Shown here piece by piece: positions 53,763-62,467 of a DNA stretch of 64,000 bases. The notes under the pieces were generated by a model that was not told the origin of the DNA, ran no database searches, and was given only the letters and a program-made list of their open reading frames with translations. Made by a program: the position numbers and the translations under genes. This DNA is from an uncultured Methanobrevibacter sp. (lineage in GTDB: Archaea; Methanobacteriota; Methanobacteria; Methanobacteriales; Methanobacteriaceae): the NCBI RefSeq assembly GCF_902784195.1, contig NZ_CACZTX010000001.1, positions 186,001-250,000 on the forward strand, written 5' to 3'. The first letter of the stretch is position 1, and every line of letters starts with the position of its first letter.

Positions 53763-54074
53763 ATAATCACCTCCCTAGCAAGTATCTTCGCTTCAACTCT
53801 TTTTAAACTATTTTTAATTTAAATTTCATTATTAAAGCCACTTAACTATATTTTCTTATATTGATTTTTTAACTATTTAAAGATTTATTTGTTCTTTATT
53901 TTGGTTATAAATAGTTATATATTGTTAATTTTTTATTTTAAATAAAATATGGTCTTTATTTTATTATTAGATTATAATTAGGTTGAAAAATTATAATGAT
54001 TTTATAAAAAAATTTCAATAGATTTAAATTTTTAAAAAACATACTATTATTAAAAATCATATATCGGGGATAAC

Positions 54075-55031
54075 ATGTCTAATTTTAAATTTAAAATCAA
54101 TAATGTAGGTTCAATCAATCATGCGGATATGGACATAGGAAGAATCAATGTCATAGGTGGTAAGAACTGTACTGGAAAGTCTACCACAAGCAATTTGTTA
54201 TACTGTTTCTTAAGGGCCATTTCATCAGAGAATGACTCTACAATAAAGGAATTGCTTGATAGTGAATTCGATATAACAGGTCCTCAGGAAAACAAGGATT
54301 ACGCTTACATATACTGTGATGATGAGTTTTCATACACTATTGATTTCAAGAACTATAAGTTTGATAAAGAAGGAGAATTAGATATAAGTAAAGTCTTTTA
54401 CTTTGATTCATTCTCCTTATTTGACAATAAGTCTGGTGGAACCTACTTTTTAGAGCATGTTAAAAGCTTGGAAGCTGCTTTGGAAATAACTGAAGACATT
54501 AACGATGAAGAGCTGGAAGTTGAAAAGCTCATTAAGGAAATTCTCGGTGGAGAGATTAAGAAGGAAAACGGCGAATTGTTCTTCGTTAGGGAAAACGGAT
54601 TCAAATCACATATGAAAAACACATCTTCAGGAGTTAAGCAGGTAGCAATCATTCAAACACTTCTAAACAACAAGGAACTTGAACCTAATTCTTTCCTTAT
54701 CATGGATGAGCCTGAAGTCAATCTTCACCCAGAATGGCAGATCAAGTTTGCAAAGATTCTTGTTTTGCTTGTAAAGGAGCTTGACTTAAGCATTTACATC
54801 GCTTCACACAGTCCTTTCTTTATTGAAGCTATTGAATTATATTCCCAATACTATGACTTGATTGATGAGAGCTTCTTCTATCTGACTCAAAAAGCAGAAG
54901 GGTATCAGTATGACATTGTTTCTGTTGACTCCAATAATCTTGAAGCAATCTACAGAAACCTGGGACAACCATATGATATCCTTGATGAAATCAAGATGGA
55001 CTTGATGTTCAAGAAACTAGATGGTGATTAG
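54075..55031 (+). CDS. AAA ATPase (ABC/OLD-like, AAA15 type), partner of a nuclease
   Basis: A 318-aa ATPase with Walker A GGKNCTGKST (28-37), a degenerate signature TSSGVKQ (about 188), Walker B FLIMDEPEVNLHPEWQ (207-222) and switch His in IASHSP (242-247). This is the compact OLD/RecF-like class found in Septu, PARIS, Gabija and retron effectors. It lacks a TOPRIM domain, and the inter-motif region is short. GGGGATAAC precedes the ATG. The next gene starts one base after this stop, so translation is coupled. The inferred role is an ATP-dependent sensor or regulator of the nuclease. Confidence 0.8.
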   Translation: MSNFKFKINNVGSINHADMDIGRINVIGGKNCTGKSTTSNLLYCFLRAISSENDSTIKELLDSEFDITGPQENKDYAYIYCDDEFSYTIDFKNYKFDKEGELDISKVFYFDSFSLFDNKSGGTYFLEHVKSLEAALEITEDINDEELEVEKLIKEILGGEIKKENGELFFVRENGFKSHMKNTSSGVKQVAIIQTLLNNKELEPNSFLIMDEPEVNLHPEWQIKFAKILVLLVKELDLSIYIASHSPFFIEAIELYSQYYDLIDESFFYLTQKAEGYQYDIVSVDSNNLEAIYRNLGQPYDILDEIKMDLMFKKLDGD

Positions 55032-55032
55032 G

Positions 55033-55770
55033 ATGGATGATATAGAAAAGTTTGATAAGTTTTTGTCTTTTTATGGTAAGTATTATCAGACTGTAAGTGA
55101 GATATCAATGCCATGTCCTGTTCACGATAAGGATTGTCCTTCAATTAAACACAAGGAATGTATAAGCAAAAGCAAGGAACCTCTTGTAAGTAGTGATTTC
55201 ATGATGTATTCCTTTGACGATATTTGTAGGGATACTGAAACTATAGATATTTGTAACCTGCCATCTACCTGTGACGGTTTGTATTTGGATAAAAAGAGAA
55301 AAGTTCTATATTTCATAGAGTACAAGGGAGTGAAAATAGATAGGAATAGCAAAAGAGGAGAGCTTCAGGATATCTTGTATAATATGAATAAGGATTCACA
55401 ATGTTATGACAAGTATTATGAAAGATTGCAATGGGTTTATAACAGTTATGGTGATGAACTTGCATTTAAGTTAAGGTTGAAGCCATTTGAAACCCTTGAC
55501 TTGGCTTTACCTAATGTCTATAAGGATTATTGCATTAAAAATAAGATTTCTAAAGAAGATATGATAGATATCAATGAGTTTTTGCTTAATATAAAGAAGG
55601 TTTACATTGTTGTAGCTATTTCTGATAAGCATAATCCTGCTGCAGATAGGGCAGGGTCTTATAGGTTTATTCTTAGAAAACCTTTTGACAGATTGAAAGA
55701 GCTTGGATTATTTGAAATGGTTGAGATTATGGATCATAATGAGTTTAAGTTCTTTTTGGAGAGGATTTGA
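55033..55770 (+). CDS. Putative PD-(D/E)xK nuclease with Cys/His cluster
   Basis: 245 aa from ATG 55033; the GTGATTAGG before it is the ribosome-binding site and overlaps the end of the ATPase gene. DGLYLDKKRKVLYFIEYKG gives Asp81, Glu96 and Lys98, a D-X14-ExK arrangement on adjacent strands typical of restriction-like nucleases. The N-terminus has CPVHDKDCPSIKHKEC (28-43), a possible zinc site. The remainder is mixed alpha/beta without a known family name. With the upstream ATPase it forms a compact two-gene unit in the island. I do not recognise this pair as a named system. Confidence 0.65.
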   Translation: MDDIEKFDKFLSFYGKYYQTVSEISMPCPVHDKDCPSIKHKECISKSKEPLVSSDFMMYSFDDICRDTETIDICNLPSTCDGLYLDKKRKVLYFIEYKGVKIDRNSKRGELQDILYNMNKDSQCYDKYYERLQWVYNSYGDELAFKLRLKPFETLDLALPNVYKDYCIKNKISKEDMIDINEFLLNIKKVYIVVAISDKHNPAADRAGSYRFILRKPFDRLKELGLFEMVEIMDHNEFKFFLERI

Positions 55771-55805
55771 AAAAAAAAGAAAACGATGAAATTCATCATT
55801 TAAAT

Positions 55806-56804
55806 TTAAAATAAAGTTGTTTGCTTAGATTTTTTCGTAGATTTAGGTTTAGAACTTTTTTTAATATTGGGACTGGAATCCAAGATAGCTAATTCTTCAC
55901 AAAACTCTTCAATATCGCTAACTCTAGTTCCATTTCCATCATTTAATATCTTAACATTACCACTATAATCACCAATAGGATTATCATTAATATAATTTTC
56001 TTTTGATAATTCATTTGGAAGATAAACGTATAAATCTCTATGATAATCACTATCACTGTTTTTGTAGTTTATAGTGGCATTTACAGTATGCATTGTTCCG
56101 CTTTTTTCTCCACATTGGATAACAAAGTTGATATCTGAAAATGCAGCAACTATTTGATCCCTATCTACATAATAACCTTTGTTGGCTTTTATATTTGGTG
56201 CATATTCTGAAACCAAACAACCTCCATTTTCTATGATTTCTTCTGCTAATTTTTTATGTGAAGCTGGTGCAATATTATTGAATCCACTTGGCAATATTGC
56301 TATGGTGACTTTATTTTCCATAACAGTTGTTTCATGAGCTATCTTATCACAACCTAATGCAAGACCACTTATGATTGCTCTATCTGATTGGTCTAAAACT
56401 GCTTTAACAAGTTCTTTTTCAAAAATTTGGCTGTTTTCAGAAGGTTTTCTTGTTCCAATAACTGCCATATTAGGTTTGGATAATGCTTCCACATTTCCTT
56501 TCACATATAAGAATATTGGTTTTTTATTTCCCATATCATTTAATTTATCAGGGTATTCTTGATCGAATGGGGTTATTACAGTTATTTCAGGATTGTTTAT
56601 TACTTCTTCATATATAGGTTCAGTCTTTGCAATGGCATCTACTATTTTCTCTTTTGAGTATTTGGAAGTGATTACTTTATTGGAAATTAAATCGTTAAAA
56701 TTTTCTGAATTCTTTACTAATTCCAAATATTTATCATTGATTGTGCCTTTTCCTACACGTTTAATATTGCTTAAAAAAAGCAATTCCTTAAATTTATTCA
56801 TCAT
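55806..56804 (-). CDS. DprA/Smf-like DNA-processing protein
   Basis: About 332 aa from ATG 56804 (or the adjacent ATG 56801), with AAGGTGG upstream. The gene overlaps the end of the preceding PRTase gene by 11 bases, so translation is probably coupled. The Rossmann-like DprA core covers about 80-260: MAVIGTRKPSENS, ISGLALGCDKIAHETT, AILPSGFNNIAPASH, DRDQIVAAFSD and CGEKSGTMHTV. Bacterial DprA loads RecA on ssDNA during transformation. No competence gene is nearby, so a role sensing foreign ssDNA in a conflict system is more likely. The C-terminus is Lys/Ser-rich. Confidence 0.85.
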   Translation of the reverse strand: MMNKFKELLFLSNIKRVGKGTINDKYLELVKNSENFNDLISNKVITSKYSKEKIVDAIAKTEPIYEEVINNPEITVITPFDQEYPDKLNDMGNKKPIFLYVKGNVEALSKPNMAVIGTRKPSENSQIFEKELVKAVLDQSDRAIISGLALGCDKIAHETTVMENKVTIAILPSGFNNIAPASHKKLAEEIIENGGCLVSEYAPNIKANKGYYVDRDQIVAAFSDINFVIQCGEKSGTMHTVNATINYKNSDSDYHRDLYVYLPNELSKENYINDNPIGDYSGNVKILNDGNGTRVSDIEEFCEELAILDSSPNIKKSSKPKSTKKSKQTTLF

Positions 56805-58245
56805 TCCACCTTTCCACTTTATATGGTTCAACTTCAATTATGAGTCCATCTTTAGTGTAAATCAATTCATCATTGTCAACAGTTCTACCAATTGTTAGAG
56901 AAATAATGTCCTCATTTTTAAATCCATTGTCAATTAAAATGCTTCTACATGCATACATAATGTTTCCTGATGTTGTGATGTCATCTAAAAGTATATAACC
57001 CAATTTCAAATCGGATAATTCTTTATCTTCATTGAATATTATAGACTTAAAATGCTTATCCAATGACCTGCCTCCACCTTTAGATGAGGACTTGACACTT
57101 TTGCATCTGATTAATAGGTCACTATAATCAAGGATTTCAAAATCATATTCATATTCTCCATCTTCCTTTCCTTTTTTAATGGCAACTATGGATTTCTTTG
57201 TTTGTGGATCTTCATCTTTTGTTGAAGAAGGCACTGAAATAAGTGCTACGCCCTCTTTATCCATAAAATATGTTTTATAAATGTTTTTCACACCTTTAAA
57301 AAGGGCTTTTGTGAAACTAGGGATATATTTATTGTGATATTTGTATTTGATTAATTTTTCATCTATTTTAAAACATTCTTTCACATATTCACTTAATTCA
57401 ACATTTCTGTTTTTGTAATATTCACGATCATCATTTTTAATGTAATCATATAGGAAGTAAATATTTGAGTAAAGTGCATGGTTAATGTTCAATTCAGGTA
57501 CAGCAGGATAATCGAATTTTCTTTGAAATGCTTTTTCTATATCCTCTTCTGAAGTCTCATATAAGTTTCTCTTATGATAATTTGTCGGATTTTTTAATTT
57601 ATATTTTTTAATAATATTTTCAATATATTCCTCTTTGTCAATGGGATTATCATCATTTTTGATTAATTTTGGTTTTTCTTCTGCTTGTTTTGGTGCTGTT
57701 TTTGTTTTTTCAATTTTGTCTTCAGTAGTAGATTGTTTCTTTCTTTCTTCTTCTTTTCTTTTATTTTCTTCCTCTATTTGTCTTTTTCTTTCTTCTTCTT
57801 TTCTTTTATTTTCTCTTTCTAACCTTTCAATGTTTCTTTTTCTTTCTTCTTCTTTTCTTTTATTTTCTTCCTCTATTTGTCTTTTTCTTTCTTCTTCTCT
57901 TTTCTTTTGTTTTTCTTTATTTCTTTGAATTCTTTTTTGGCGCTGTTTTCTTTTATTTTCTCTTTCATCTTTCTTATTTAATTTAGGCCTTTCATCAATG
58001 CTTATTCTATTAATGGTATTTAAGAATTTTTCCTTATTTCTGGAAAGGTTATTTTTATCATATTCCTTTAAAATTAGATCTTTAACTTGTTCATTGGAAT
58101 ATTTTTCAAAAATAAAATCTACCGCTTCATTTTTCCCTAATTCTTGGTCAATGCCCATATCATCTAGAAGCTCAATAAAAATACGCTTAGGCATTTTATT
58201 TTTCAATTCACTCTTTAATTTTAATTTAAGATTCTTATCTTCCAT
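56794..58245 (-). CDS. Coiled-coil protein with C-terminal phosphoribosyltransferase domain (ComF-like)
   Basis: A 483-aa protein. Residues 1-85 are a small helical domain. About 85-185 is an extremely charged coiled coil with a repeated EEERKRQIEEENKRK unit. After a linker, about 240-483 is a type I phosphoribosyltransferase; its PRPP-binding loop is LGYILLDDITTSGN (415-428). AAGGGGG precedes the ATG. ComF, a relative, is a competence protein in bacteria. Here the PRTase is fused to a coiled coil and coupled to a DprA-like gene. It has its own promoter (58260-58296). Confidence 0.82.
   Translation of the reverse strand: MEDKNLKLKLKSELKNKMPKRIFIELLDDMGIDQELGKNEAVDFIFEKYSNEQVKDLILKEYDKNNLSRNKEKFLNTINRISIDERPKLNKKDERENKRKQRQKRIQRNKEKQKKREEERKRQIEEENKRKEEERKRNIERLERENKRKEEERKRQIEEENKRKEEERKKQSTTEDKIEKTKTAPKQAEEKPKLIKNDDNPIDKEEYIENIIKKYKLKNPTNYHKRNLYETSEEDIEKAFQRKFDYPAVPELNINHALYSNIYFLYDYIKNDDREYYKNRNVELSEYVKECFKIDEKLIKYKYHNKYIPSFTKALFKGVKNIYKTYFMDKEGVALISVPSSTKDEDPQTKKSIVAIKKGKEDGEYEYDFEILDYSDLLIRCKSVKSSSKGGGRSLDKHFKSIIFNEDKELSDLKLGYILLDDITTSGNIMYACRSILIDNGFKNEDIISLTIGRTVDNDELIYTKDGLIIEVEPYKVERWNDE
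57735..57910. repeat. Internal coding repeat of the coiled-coil region
   Basis: Two nearly identical blocks of about 70 bases (encoding RQIEEENKRKEEERKR-type sequence) flank a shorter variant. Antisense reading gives misleading Ser/Phe-rich hydrophobic ORFs. Confidence 0.75.
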
Positions 58246-58259
58246 TTTATGCCCCCTTA

Positions 58260-58296
58260 TATTATACTAATAATAAACATTAGTAATTTATAAATC
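58260..58296 (-). promoter_or_regulatory. Promoter with palindromic operator for the PRTase-dprA pair
   Basis: On the minus strand, ATTTATAAA (plus 58287-58295) is a TATA box. Twenty-seven bases on is 58264, the likely start, which leaves a 19-base leader with AAGGGGG. Between them lies TACTAAT / ATTAGTA (58265-58271 with 58279-58285), a 7-bp palindrome with a 7-base centre, well placed for repression. Confidence 0.5.
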
Positions 58297-58318
58297 TTTT
58301 CAAAATTAAAGTTCAATT

Positions 58319-60538
58319 TCACGCTTGTTTTTTAATATACATTATATAATTGCATTTATTTTGTATGCACATTCCCATTTTCTTATCCTTATTGAATTTG
58401 ATGCATTTAGTAGGATGATCATAACATTTGAATGCGTTTTCAAAATTATAGACTGCATCTTTGAACTTTTCGATTTCCCCTATGCTTAAATCGTAATTCG
58501 CTTCGTTCTTATGGGATAATAGATTACCCATATAAGCAGTGCTGTCCAATTCCTCAAAGACATTATCATAATAATCTTTAAAATTAGCATTGCCTTTGAA
58601 CAACTCATTTTTAAATAATTTAAGTTGTTTGTAATAATCATCTACAGTATAATGCTTTTTCAGAGGTAATCTAATTGCATTTGTTAAGCATATATCATAT
58701 AATACATCTTCTAAATAGCGTCTTATTGAATTTCCTGCAGCAAAGCTGTCACCATTATCAATATAGTTGGCAATGATTTGCTTTGTGGTCATGCTTTCTG
58801 AAAGTTTTGGCCCTTCTTTCTTATCCCATTTCTTGATTTCCACGAATTTGAAATCATTTCCTTTCTTATGTGCACTTGTAATTCTGGCTAACTGTTCAAA
58901 CCATAATTTATTATGGGTTGTTATAACAAATGTGTAATCTCCAAACTCTTCAAATAATAATCTAATGACTTGTTCCTTATGTTCCAAATCAACTGTTGAG
59001 ATAATATCATCTAACATCATGAATTGATATTTATTGAATCTTTTAACAAAAGCCAGGAATATACATAATCCCATAGTGTCAATATGCCCTTCACTAGAGA
59101 ATGTTCTAGGGTCAGAATAATCTTTGTCAAATTGAACTCCCAATTTTAGACTATTGGAACTTTTTACATTTATTCCAGGATTTTTTATGTCATCATTGCC
59201 ATGTATGAACCTATAGAATGTATCAAAGTATTCACTGATTTCCTCTAAAATGTGTTTTATGGATTCCTTTTTCATATCAGTGAAAGTCTTATAGCTTATT
59301 TCTGCAATTTTAGCTTCTTTTTTTATCTTTTCAAGTTCTCCTTCAATCTTTTCTCTATCAATTAGCTTAAAGATAACTTCCAATGCATCATCTAATTCCT
59401 CATTGCTAGTGCTTTGCTTTTCTTTAATCAATTCAATTTTCACTTTAATGTTTGGAAGCATGTTCTTATCCATTTCACTAATCTTTTTATTGAAGTTTGA
59501 AAAATCCTCCAAATCCTTAATGAAATCTCTTAAATCGAATTCTTTCAAGTTGTAATCAAGATCTTTCAATTCATTGATTAATGATTTAACTTCGTATTTC
59601 CAGTTGTTTAATTCATTATTCCTTGCTTCTATATCCATTATCCTATTTTTTATATCTGCCATTAACTTTTCATTTTCTATTTTGCCATGGCAAATTGGAC
59701 ATTCATCCACTTTCTCGCTTTGAATGTATTCTCCGGATTTTTTCAATAAGGACAATAATGAATTTGCAGATTTGAATTCATTCAATGAGATGTTTTCATA
59801 GTCATCCAATAATTTCATGTATTTATCGTTTATATTAGAGATGTCTTCATCTATCCCCTCAATAAGTTTATTGTTTTCTGAGAATTTCTTTACAAAATCC
59901 TTTAGAAAAGTGTCTTTTGTGATGGTATCAAGATTATTCTTTTCCAAAACAAAATTAATTTCATCATAAATGTCATCTATGTCACAGTTGTAGATGCTTC
60001 TGATTTCATTTGTGTTATTTTCTAGTTCCGCCTTTTTATTTTTCACTTGCTTGATTAGGCTGTTATTTACCCATCTGAGTTTCTCTTCAATTTTATCATA
60101 TTTTTCATATGATATGAGATTTGTAATTGTATCGTAACGTTTTCTAGGAGTTGATTCAATGAATTTCAATAGTTTTTTTCTATTTAAGATGAATGAACCG
60201 TTTTTGAAATCATCCTTCAAGTCCTTAAGTTCCTTATCATATTTTAAACCATTTTTGAAAGATCTTTCGATTGTATAATCTCCAATATGTGCTCTGACAA
60301 GCACATCACTTGCCTTATCCCCCATATGAATAAGGGATTTGTCGTGATCCACATCACCCATCCCACTAAGGCTTCCGACCTTTCCTGTAAATAGGTATTC
60401 GATAGCATTTACAAATGAACTTTTCCCAGTACCGTTAGCCCCACAGAACACTAAAGACTTTTTGTCAAAGTTCAAAGTATATTGTTTGATGCCTCTAAAG
60501 GAGCGTATTTCTATATCATCAAATTGCAGTTTAGTCAT
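58319..60538 (-). CDS. SMC/Rad50-like ATPase with zinc hook
   Basis: A 739-aa protein. Walker A CGANGTGKSS (32-41), a long coiled coil interrupted by a zinc hook CPICHG (280-285), signature FSSEGHIDTMG (480-490), Walker B FMMLDD (506-511) and His switch TTHN (540-543). The coiled coils are far shorter than in Rad50 (about 100-120 residues each), as in defense-related AAA23 proteins. The last 190 residues are an extra helical domain with RRYLEDVLYDIC and MGNLLSHKNE, possibly HEPN-like. AGGTG before the ATG overlaps the end of the 46-aa gene. Probably DNA-binding and ATP-driven. Confidence 0.85.
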   Translation of the reverse strand: MTKLQFDDIEIRSFRGIKQYTLNFDKKSLVFCGANGTGKSSFVNAIEYLFTGKVGSLSGMGDVDHDKSLIHMGDKASDVLVRAHIGDYTIERSFKNGLKYDKELKDLKDDFKNGSFILNRKKLLKFIESTPRKRYDTITNLISYEKYDKIEEKLRWVNNSLIKQVKNKKAELENNTNEIRSIYNCDIDDIYDEINFVLEKNNLDTITKDTFLKDFVKKFSENNKLIEGIDEDISNINDKYMKLLDDYENISLNEFKSANSLLSLLKKSGEYIQSEKVDECPICHGKIENEKLMADIKNRIMDIEARNNELNNWKYEVKSLINELKDLDYNLKEFDLRDFIKDLEDFSNFNKKISEMDKNMLPNIKVKIELIKEKQSTSNEELDDALEVIFKLIDREKIEGELEKIKKEAKIAEISYKTFTDMKKESIKHILEEISEYFDTFYRFIHGNDDIKNPGINVKSSNSLKLGVQFDKDYSDPRTFSSEGHIDTMGLCIFLAFVKRFNKYQFMMLDDIISTVDLEHKEQVIRLLFEEFGDYTFVITTHNKLWFEQLARITSAHKKGNDFKFVEIKKWDKKEGPKLSESMTTKQIIANYIDNGDSFAAGNSIRRYLEDVLYDICLTNAIRLPLKKHYTVDDYYKQLKLFKNELFKGNANFKDYYDNVFEELDSTAYMGNLLSHKNEANYDLSIGEIEKFKDAVYNFENAFKCYDHPTKCIKFNKDKKMGMCIQNKCNYIMYIKKQA

Positions 60539-60547
60539 ATCAGCACC

Positions 60548-60688
60548 TTAATAGTATTTTTTGATAATTCCTTCAATATTCTCTTTTTTAGAGCGCCTAA
60601 TTTCTTTTTTCAGTTCATTTATAAAGTCTTGATTGTCTATTTCTTTACTAAGTTCATTAAAGTAATTGTCTAAAAATTCATCTTGCAT
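60548..60688 (-). CDS. 46-aa acidic/helical small protein
   Basis: A 47-codon ORF filling the gap between the DUF262 gene (21 bases upstream) and the SMC-like gene (9 bases downstream). It reads MQDEFLDNYFNELSKEIDNQ followed by DFINELKKEIRRSKKENIEGIIKKYY. Charged, amphipathic, probably helical. The tight spacing and the use of its end by the next ribosome-binding site support a real gene. Perhaps a small accessory subunit of the SMC-like ATPase; no homologue recognised. Confidence 0.6.
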   Translation of the reverse strand: MQDEFLDNYFNELSKEIDNQDFINELKKEIRRSKKENIEGIIKKYY

Positions 60689-60709
60689 AGAATCAACTCT
60701 TTAAGGAAT

Positions 60710-62467
60710 TTATATTTTTTCAAAATATTCTCTGATACTTTTTGCCATCAATTTCCTACGAGCTTCTAAAAAGTCAAAATAATCCATATTCCAGAAATCA
60801 TGAGGTAAATCGTATTTTTCAGTGTAATTATTTAATAAATCCTCTTTATCTGCATCACCTAAAGAATCAACCATCAGTGTCCAATATTCTTCTGGAGATT
60901 TATCGCTGATTTTAATATTGTCTTTATATTCAATATAAATCATATTCGCTTGTTGATTATAATCTCTTTTATCTTTAATTCCATTCTTAATTAAATAATT
61001 TTTAGGGAAGATATGATGAACATCTACAGATTTCTTAGGTGCTTTAGTTAATGGATTTAAATGATCTCTTAGAATTGCTTTTGAAAAAAGCATATTCTCT
61101 CCAGAATATATTTTAGAAACTGTATATACTTTTCCTGCATAGTTGTTTATTGATGAAATTAATCTTTCAGGCAAAGTGATATTCCAATAGTCTTCAGTTA
61201 ATTCGCTATTCATTATCCTATTTAATATTCCAATAAAATCAGCATCTTCACTTCTGAAATTAGATAAATCTTGTTCATAAATGGATTCAGGTGAAGAAGT
61301 GTATCTTTGAGTTAATTGAGAGAATATAAACCATTTTTGAATAATTCTATTTAATTCATTATAGGGCACTTTGAATTTTTCTTTACCAATTAAATATAAT
61401 CCATAGCATGCATAAAATGCAAATTTAGAACTGATTAGCAAATCATAGTTAATAAATCCGATTGATTCAATTATATTTACAAAATCATGCCAATTTTTAA
61501 TGTTTAATGTTTGCTCTTGGGCTTTTTTAAATATTTCAAAGTTTTTGTCACGTTCTTCCTTACTGGTTGTCTTATTTTCTAAGTTTCTACCTTTTAAGAT
61601 TAAATAAGCATATCTTAAACGTCCTCTTAAAAATGATAAAGCAACAGTTGGCCTTAATAGATGTTCAGATTCTGGTTGAGCTTTAATTGTATTATATGGA
61701 GAAGCATCACCTTCACTAGGTGTTTTACACCCTTTTACAAATTCCTCAATTGCTTCTCTTCCTTTATCCCAGTATACAGACATTAAAGTTAAAATAAAAT
61801 CGGATTGGTTTAATATTTTTCCTTTACTGTTTATTCTTACAAATATTTCAGAAACTTCTTCAGGATCCAAATCAGATGATAATTCGAGTACAGAAATGGA
61901 ATATTTCTGTATATTTTTCATTCTTTCGAGTCTTCCACCAATTTTTTCTTCATTGAATTCCATATCTGGTTTCTTTTCATTAATTTTATTGCGGTAGGCA
62001 CTGACAAGTGTAAATAAACCAGTATTGAATATTTCAGTTATATCATCAATCCATTCTGGATCTTTTTGAATACTTGAGTTTAATACTTGAATTTCTTCAG
62101 TGATAGGATTGAAGGCTATGTGTGGATTTCTCCATTGGTAATTTTTGTTTAACACTGATTTTCCTGTAAAAACAGCAAAAAGAGAAGTTAATCTTTGTTG
62201 GCCATCGATTACAAGTCTATTTGGGGTTGTAACCTTATCTTTACCTATTGGCTTAGGTTTATAACCATCACCATCTCCAATTTTCCAAAGGATGATTAAA
62301 CCTGTTGGCATGCCTTTGTATAATGAATCAATTAAGTCTCTTATTTGTGTATCTTTCCATACAAATGGTCTTTGTAAGTCTGGAAGTGCGATAATTCCAG
62401 AATCCACGTCTGCTACTAAATTACCGAGTTCATAAGTTGTATTGTTAAAAACTACTCCATTATTCAT
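60710..62467 (-). CDS. DUF262 / HNH endonuclease (GmrSD-like)
   Basis: A 585-aa protein. The N-terminal DUF262 (ParB-like NTPase/nuclease) domain has ALPDLQRPFVWKD and the hallmark LVIDGQQRLTSL (86-97); FVRINSKGKILNQSDFIL completes it. The C-terminal HNH of the DUF1524 type is VDVHHIFPKNYLI (His484, His485). GmrSD enzymes of this plan cut modified phage DNA using NTP. AAGGGGA precedes the ATG. It is the first gene of the minus-strand cluster and richer in AT codons than most of the window. Single-chain fusion form. Confidence 0.88.
   Translation of the reverse strand: MNNGVVFNNTTYELGNLVADVDSGIIALPDLQRPFVWKDTQIRDLIDSLYKGMPTGLIILWKIGDGDGYKPKPIGKDKVTTPNRLVIDGQQRLTSLFAVFTGKSVLNKNYQWRNPHIAFNPITEEIQVLNSSIQKDPEWIDDITEIFNTGLFTLVSAYRNKINEKKPDMEFNEEKIGGRLERMKNIQKYSISVLELSSDLDPEEVSEIFVRINSKGKILNQSDFILTLMSVYWDKGREAIEEFVKGCKTPSEGDASPYNTIKAQPESEHLLRPTVALSFLRGRLRYAYLILKGRNLENKTTSKEERDKNFEIFKKAQEQTLNIKNWHDFVNIIESIGFINYDLLISSKFAFYACYGLYLIGKEKFKVPYNELNRIIQKWFIFSQLTQRYTSSPESIYEQDLSNFRSEDADFIGILNRIMNSELTEDYWNITLPERLISSINNYAGKVYTVSKIYSGENMLFSKAILRDHLNPLTKAPKKSVDVHHIFPKNYLIKNGIKDKRDYNQQANMIYIEYKDNIKISDKSPEEYWTLMVDSLGDADKEDLLNNYTEKYDLPHDFWNMDYFDFLEARRKLMAKSIREYFEKI

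Larger units (their letters stand above)
53469..54074. other. 606-base region with the 30-aa peptide gene
   Basis: Contains a plus-strand TATA box (53621-53628), the 9-bp hairpin 53655-53676, the minus-strand 30-aa ORF 53670-53762 with its perfect ribosome-binding site 53766-53774, and AT-rich promoter sequence for the ATPase gene at 54075. No other ORF is convincing. Confidence 0.55.

Noticed and set aside
54075-55770. Gabija, Septu or PARIS system
   Set aside because: The ATPase has no TOPRIM domain, and the partner is neither UvrD-like, HNH nor DUF4435; naming it would overreach.
55806-58245. Natural competence operon
   Set aside because: DprA and ComF-like domains are present but no ComEC, ComEA or pilus genes; the neighbours are defense families.
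57635-58270. Two plus-strand ORFs rich in Phe, Leu and Ser that look like membrane proteins
   Set aside because: They are antisense to the Lys/Glu-rich coiled coil of the PRTase gene; reverse reading of AAA/GAA codons gives TTT/TTC. No ribosome-binding site or family.
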